Source: Bacteroidales bacterium (GTDB taxonomy: Bacteria; Bacteroidota; Bacteroidia; Bacteroidales; UBA932). Taken from it: DNA of 34,578 bases. Numbering within the stretch: the stretch's first letter is position 1; every line of letters begins with the position of its first letter. Where the stretch lies: assembly GCA_017464245.1 (NCBI GenBank), contig JAFUDV010000055.1, positions 1-34,578 of the forward strand, written 5' to 3'. Under the pieces are notes generated by a model. That model ran no database searches. It saw only the letters and a list, made by a program, of their open reading frames with translations, and was not told the origin of the DNA. Made by a program: the position numbers and the translations under genes. This document shows, one piece after another, positions 32,769 through 34,578 of this stretch.

Positions 32769-33581
32769 ATGTCCCTGCCCAATAAGACCCACCTCCTCCC
32801 CGACCGCCCCGGCATCCCGCCCATGGCCGCGATGCCCGAGCCCGAATCCATCGACCCCGAAACCCTCGCCCGGGCCTATGCAGACGGGGACATCGACCTC
32901 GTCTGCGTCCTCGGCCCCACCGCCTCCGGCAAGACCCGCTACGCGGTGCAACTGGCGAAGGCGTTTGGCAACGCGGAGATTCTCTCCGCCGACTCCCGGC
33001 AGGTCTATACGGGTATGGACATCGGGACGGGGAAGGACCTCGGAGAGTACGGCGAGGTGCCGTACCACCTCATCGACATCGTTCCGGCCGGGTCCAAGTA
33101 CAATATCTACCAGTACCAGGCGGCCTTTGCCGATGCCTGGGCCGATGTCCGCGCCCGCGGCTGCGTCCCCATCCTGTGCGGCGGCTCCGGCCTGTACATC
33201 GAGTCCGCCACCCGGGCCTACAAGTTTGACAAAGAGAACGGCGTCCCGGCGGAACGCCTGCCGCAGAACACTTTCTACATCGGCACGCTGATTTCGCGGG
33301 AGGAACGGGTGGAACGCATCGACCGCCGCCTGGACGAGCGGTTGCAGGAAGGGCTCGTGGAAGAGATCCGGGACCTGCTGGGAAGCGGCATCCCGGCCGA
33401 GGACCTCATCTGGTACGGACTTGAATACAAGTTCGTTACGCAGTACGTCTTGGGGCAGTTGTCCTACGATGAGATGCACATCCTCCTCGCCAACGCCATC
33501 CACCAGTTCGCCAAGCGCCAGATGACCTGGTTCCGCGGGATGGAACGCGACGGCGTCCGCATCCACTGGGTCCGGCCGTAA
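32769..33581 (+). CDS. miaA: tRNA dimethylallyltransferase, short form
   Basis: Transfers a dimethylallyl group to A37 of tRNAs reading UNN codons. The 270 residues hold the P-loop GPTASGKT (about 49-56), SADSRQVYTGMDIGTGKD, HLIDIVPAG and GGSGLYIES, then a shortened C-terminal region with LIWYGLEYKFVTQYVLG and AKRQMTWFRGM. It is shorter than the usual 300-plus residues, and about 40 residues precede the catalytic core. ATG 32769 gives MSLPNKTHLL; ATG 32823 or 32832 is possible and would give a normal leader of about 55 bases. Bacteroidota often carry such a second, shorter MiaA. Confidence 0.9.
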   Translation: MSLPNKTHLLPDRPGIPPMAAMPEPESIDPETLARAYADGDIDLVCVLGPTASGKTRYAVQLAKAFGNAEILSADSRQVYTGMDIGTGKDLGEYGEVPYHLIDIVPAGSKYNIYQYQAAFADAWADVRARGCVPILCGGSGLYIESATRAYKFDKENGVPAERLPQNTFYIGTLISREERVERIDRRLDERLQEGLVEEIRDLLGSGIPAEDLIWYGLEYKFVTQYVLGQLSYDEMHILLANAIHQFAKRQMTWFRGMERDGVRIHWVRP

Positions 33582-33598
33582 AAAAGTCAAATATTTCC

Positions 33599-33628
33599 TT
33601 GCGGATTCAAAAAAAAGTCGTACCTTTG
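33599..33628 (+). promoter_or_regulatory. metK promoter
   Basis: TTG (33599-33601), a 19-base spacer and TACCTTTG (33621-33628). Transcription would start near 33632, leaving a leader of about 120 bases that holds the riboswitch. Confidence 0.7.
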
Positions 33629-33644
33629 CCGTCCCAAAAACAGA

Positions 33645-33690
33645 AGTGGAGAGATTTGGATTGCTTGCAACCACTCAAAAAAATGCTAAA
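33645..33690 (+). ncRNA. SAM-II (SAM-alpha) riboswitch aptamer
   Basis: The leader has AGTGG (33645-33649) pairing with CCACT, an AGATTTG loop strand, GCTTGCAACCACT, an A-rich linker and the conserved GCTAAA (33685-33690). This order matches the SAM-II class (a compact pseudoknot that binds S-adenosylmethionine) as I know it. It sits upstream of metK, the gene making SAM, so it would provide feedback control. The call is from motif reading, not a covariance search. Confidence 0.8.
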
Positions 33691-33696
33691 TTACAT

Positions 33697-33759
33697 TTCA
33701 TATCAGTGTTTTGTGTTTTTAGCTCCACGTCTGTAGGGGCTAATTTTTTTTGATATGAA
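33697..33759 (+). promoter_or_regulatory. metK expression platform: nested hairpins over the start codon
   Basis: TTCATATCA (33697-33705) pairs perfectly with TGATATGAA (33751-33759), which contains the metK ATG (33755-33757). Nested inside is a terminator-like hairpin, TTAGCTCC (33719-33726) with GGGGCTAA (33736-33743) followed by eight T. TTTAGC at 33718-33723 could instead pair with the aptamer's GCTAAA. Confidence 0.6.
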
Positions 33760-34578
33760 TTATCTGTTCACCTCCGAATCCGTTTCCGAAGGCCACCCGG
33801 ACAAAGTGGCCGACCAGATCAGCGACGCCATCCTGGACGAGTTCCTCCGCCAGGACCCCGAATCCAAGGTCGCCTGCGAGAGCTTCTGCTCCACGGGCAT
33901 GGTCGTGGTGATGGGCGAGGTTAAGTCCGAGGCCTACGTGGATATCCAGACCACCGTGCGCAACACCATCAACCGCATCGGCTACAACAAGGCTGAATAC
34001 ATGTTCGACGGCAACTCCTGCGGGGTGATGTCCGCCCTGCACGAGCAGAGCGCTGACATCAACCGCGGCGTGGAGCGCGCCGACGAGGAAGAGCAGGGTG
34101 CCGGCGACCAGGGCATGATGTTCGGCTATGCCTGCCGCGACACGGAGGATTACATGCCGCTCCCGCTGTACCTGAGCCACCTTGCCCTCCGGATCCTCGC
34201 CGACATCCGCCACAAGGAGCCGGAGCTGATGCCGTACCTCCGCCCGGACGCCAAGTCCCAGTTCACCATCGAATATGACGGGGAAACGCACCAGCCTGTA
34301 AAGGTCCATACCATCGTCATTTCCACCCAGCACGACGAGTTCGTCCCCGCGTGCCTGGGCAAGATGACCTATGCGGAGGCCGTGAAGCAGTACGGCCAGG
34401 CCAAGGTCGATTTCGAGATGCAGGCGAAGATCCGCTACGATGTGGAGACCATCCTCATCCCGCGCCTGAAGGCCGCCCTCCCGGAGGAGACCGCGCGTCT
34501 CATCCACAGCTTCATCCTGCACGTGAACCCGACGGGCAAGTTCGTCATCGGCGGTCCCCACGGCGACACCGGCCTCAC
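33755..34578 (+). CDS. metK: S-adenosylmethionine synthetase, N-terminal part (cut by window edge)
   Basis: Makes SAM from methionine and ATP; cytoplasmic. The first 274 codons are present of roughly 385-430. The sequence opens MNYLFTSESVSEGHPDKVAD, with the conserved HPDK, then QISDAILDEFLRQDP, the signature GAGDQGMMFGYACRDT (about 111-126) and near the edge NPTGKFVIGGPHGDTGL. All key motifs are intact. Start ATG 33755 lies three bases after a T-run and inside a stem, consistent with control by the upstream riboswitch. Confidence 0.97.
   Translation, partial: MNYLFTSESVSEGHPDKVADQISDAILDEFLRQDPESKVACESFCSTGMVVVMGEVKSEAYVDIQTTVRNTINRIGYNKAEYMFDGNSCGVMSALHEQSADINRGVERADEEEQGAGDQGMMFGYACRDTEDYMPLPLYLSHLALRILADIRHKEPELMPYLRPDAKSQFTIEYDGETHQPVKVHTIVISTQHDEFVPACLGKMTYAEAVKQYGQAKVDFEMQAKIRYDVETILIPRLKAALPEETARLIHSFILHVNPTGKFVIGGPHGDTGL

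Noticed and set aside
32274-33674. Long smpB frame extending to 33674
   Set aside because: The extension is antisense to miaA; SmpB has its normal N-terminus at 32729 and a -7 box just upstream of it.

Overview
This GC-rich window carries an ordinary chromosomal stretch of a member of the Bacteroidota, most likely a Bacteroidales-type organism. Several genes belong to families largely or wholly confined to that phylum: DUF4271, DUF2723, GldH, a PG0541-type RND companion protein and PSP1/RicT followed by GldH. Nearly every promoter that can be read has the Bacteroidota form, TTTG-N19-21-TAnnTTTG. The exact genus cannot be settled from the sequence. No rRNA, tRNA, CRISPR array, integrase or transposase gene was seen, and no gene-free stretch exceeds 300 bases.

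Layout. Bases 1-3000 (minus strand) hold the 5' end of alaS, a MATE transporter and rsgA. From about 3000 to 8700 (plus strand) a tight run of often overlapping genes encodes MalQ, a SUI1-family factor, a DUF4271 membrane protein, HemD, RnpA, YidD and UbiE/MenG. Next comes a minus-strand hipBA toxin-antitoxin unit (8792-10362) with a frameshifted hipA, bracketed by a 32-bp imperfect direct repeat. After it an acyl-AMP ligase and an acyl carrier protein face a convergent YghO-like acyltransferase; together they may form a lipid N-acylation module. A 1047-residue DUF2723 membrane protein converges on pgk across a strong two-way terminator. Divergent from pgk lie an RlmI-like methyltransferase and lgt.

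From 19985 to 25971 there is a complete tripartite RND efflux operon (TolC-like, lipoprotein adaptor, permease) with a small PG0541-type protein. A long close-packed run follows (26016-32087): trxA, a beta-barrel protein, a LOG-family hydrolase, a polyprenyl diphosphate synthase, holB, ricT, gldH and trmB. The window ends with smpB (minus), miaA (plus) and the 5' part of metK, which lies behind a SAM-II-type riboswitch.

The most unusual points are: (i) the direct repeat around hipBA, whose left copy supplies the hipA stop codon and whose right copy contains the start of the acyl ligase gene; (ii) a 167-bp nested-hairpin element with 30-bp inverted arms between ricT and gldH, which contains the ricT stop codon and part of the gldH signal peptide; (iii) an in-frame insert of about 47 codons in the MATE gene carrying a 13-base motif shared with an intergenic palindromic repeat; (iv) the metK leader, where a U-tract hairpin is nested inside a stem that covers the start codon; and (v) three genes (hipB, lgt, miaA) whose start codon lies exactly four bases after the -7 box, predicting leaderless mRNAs.
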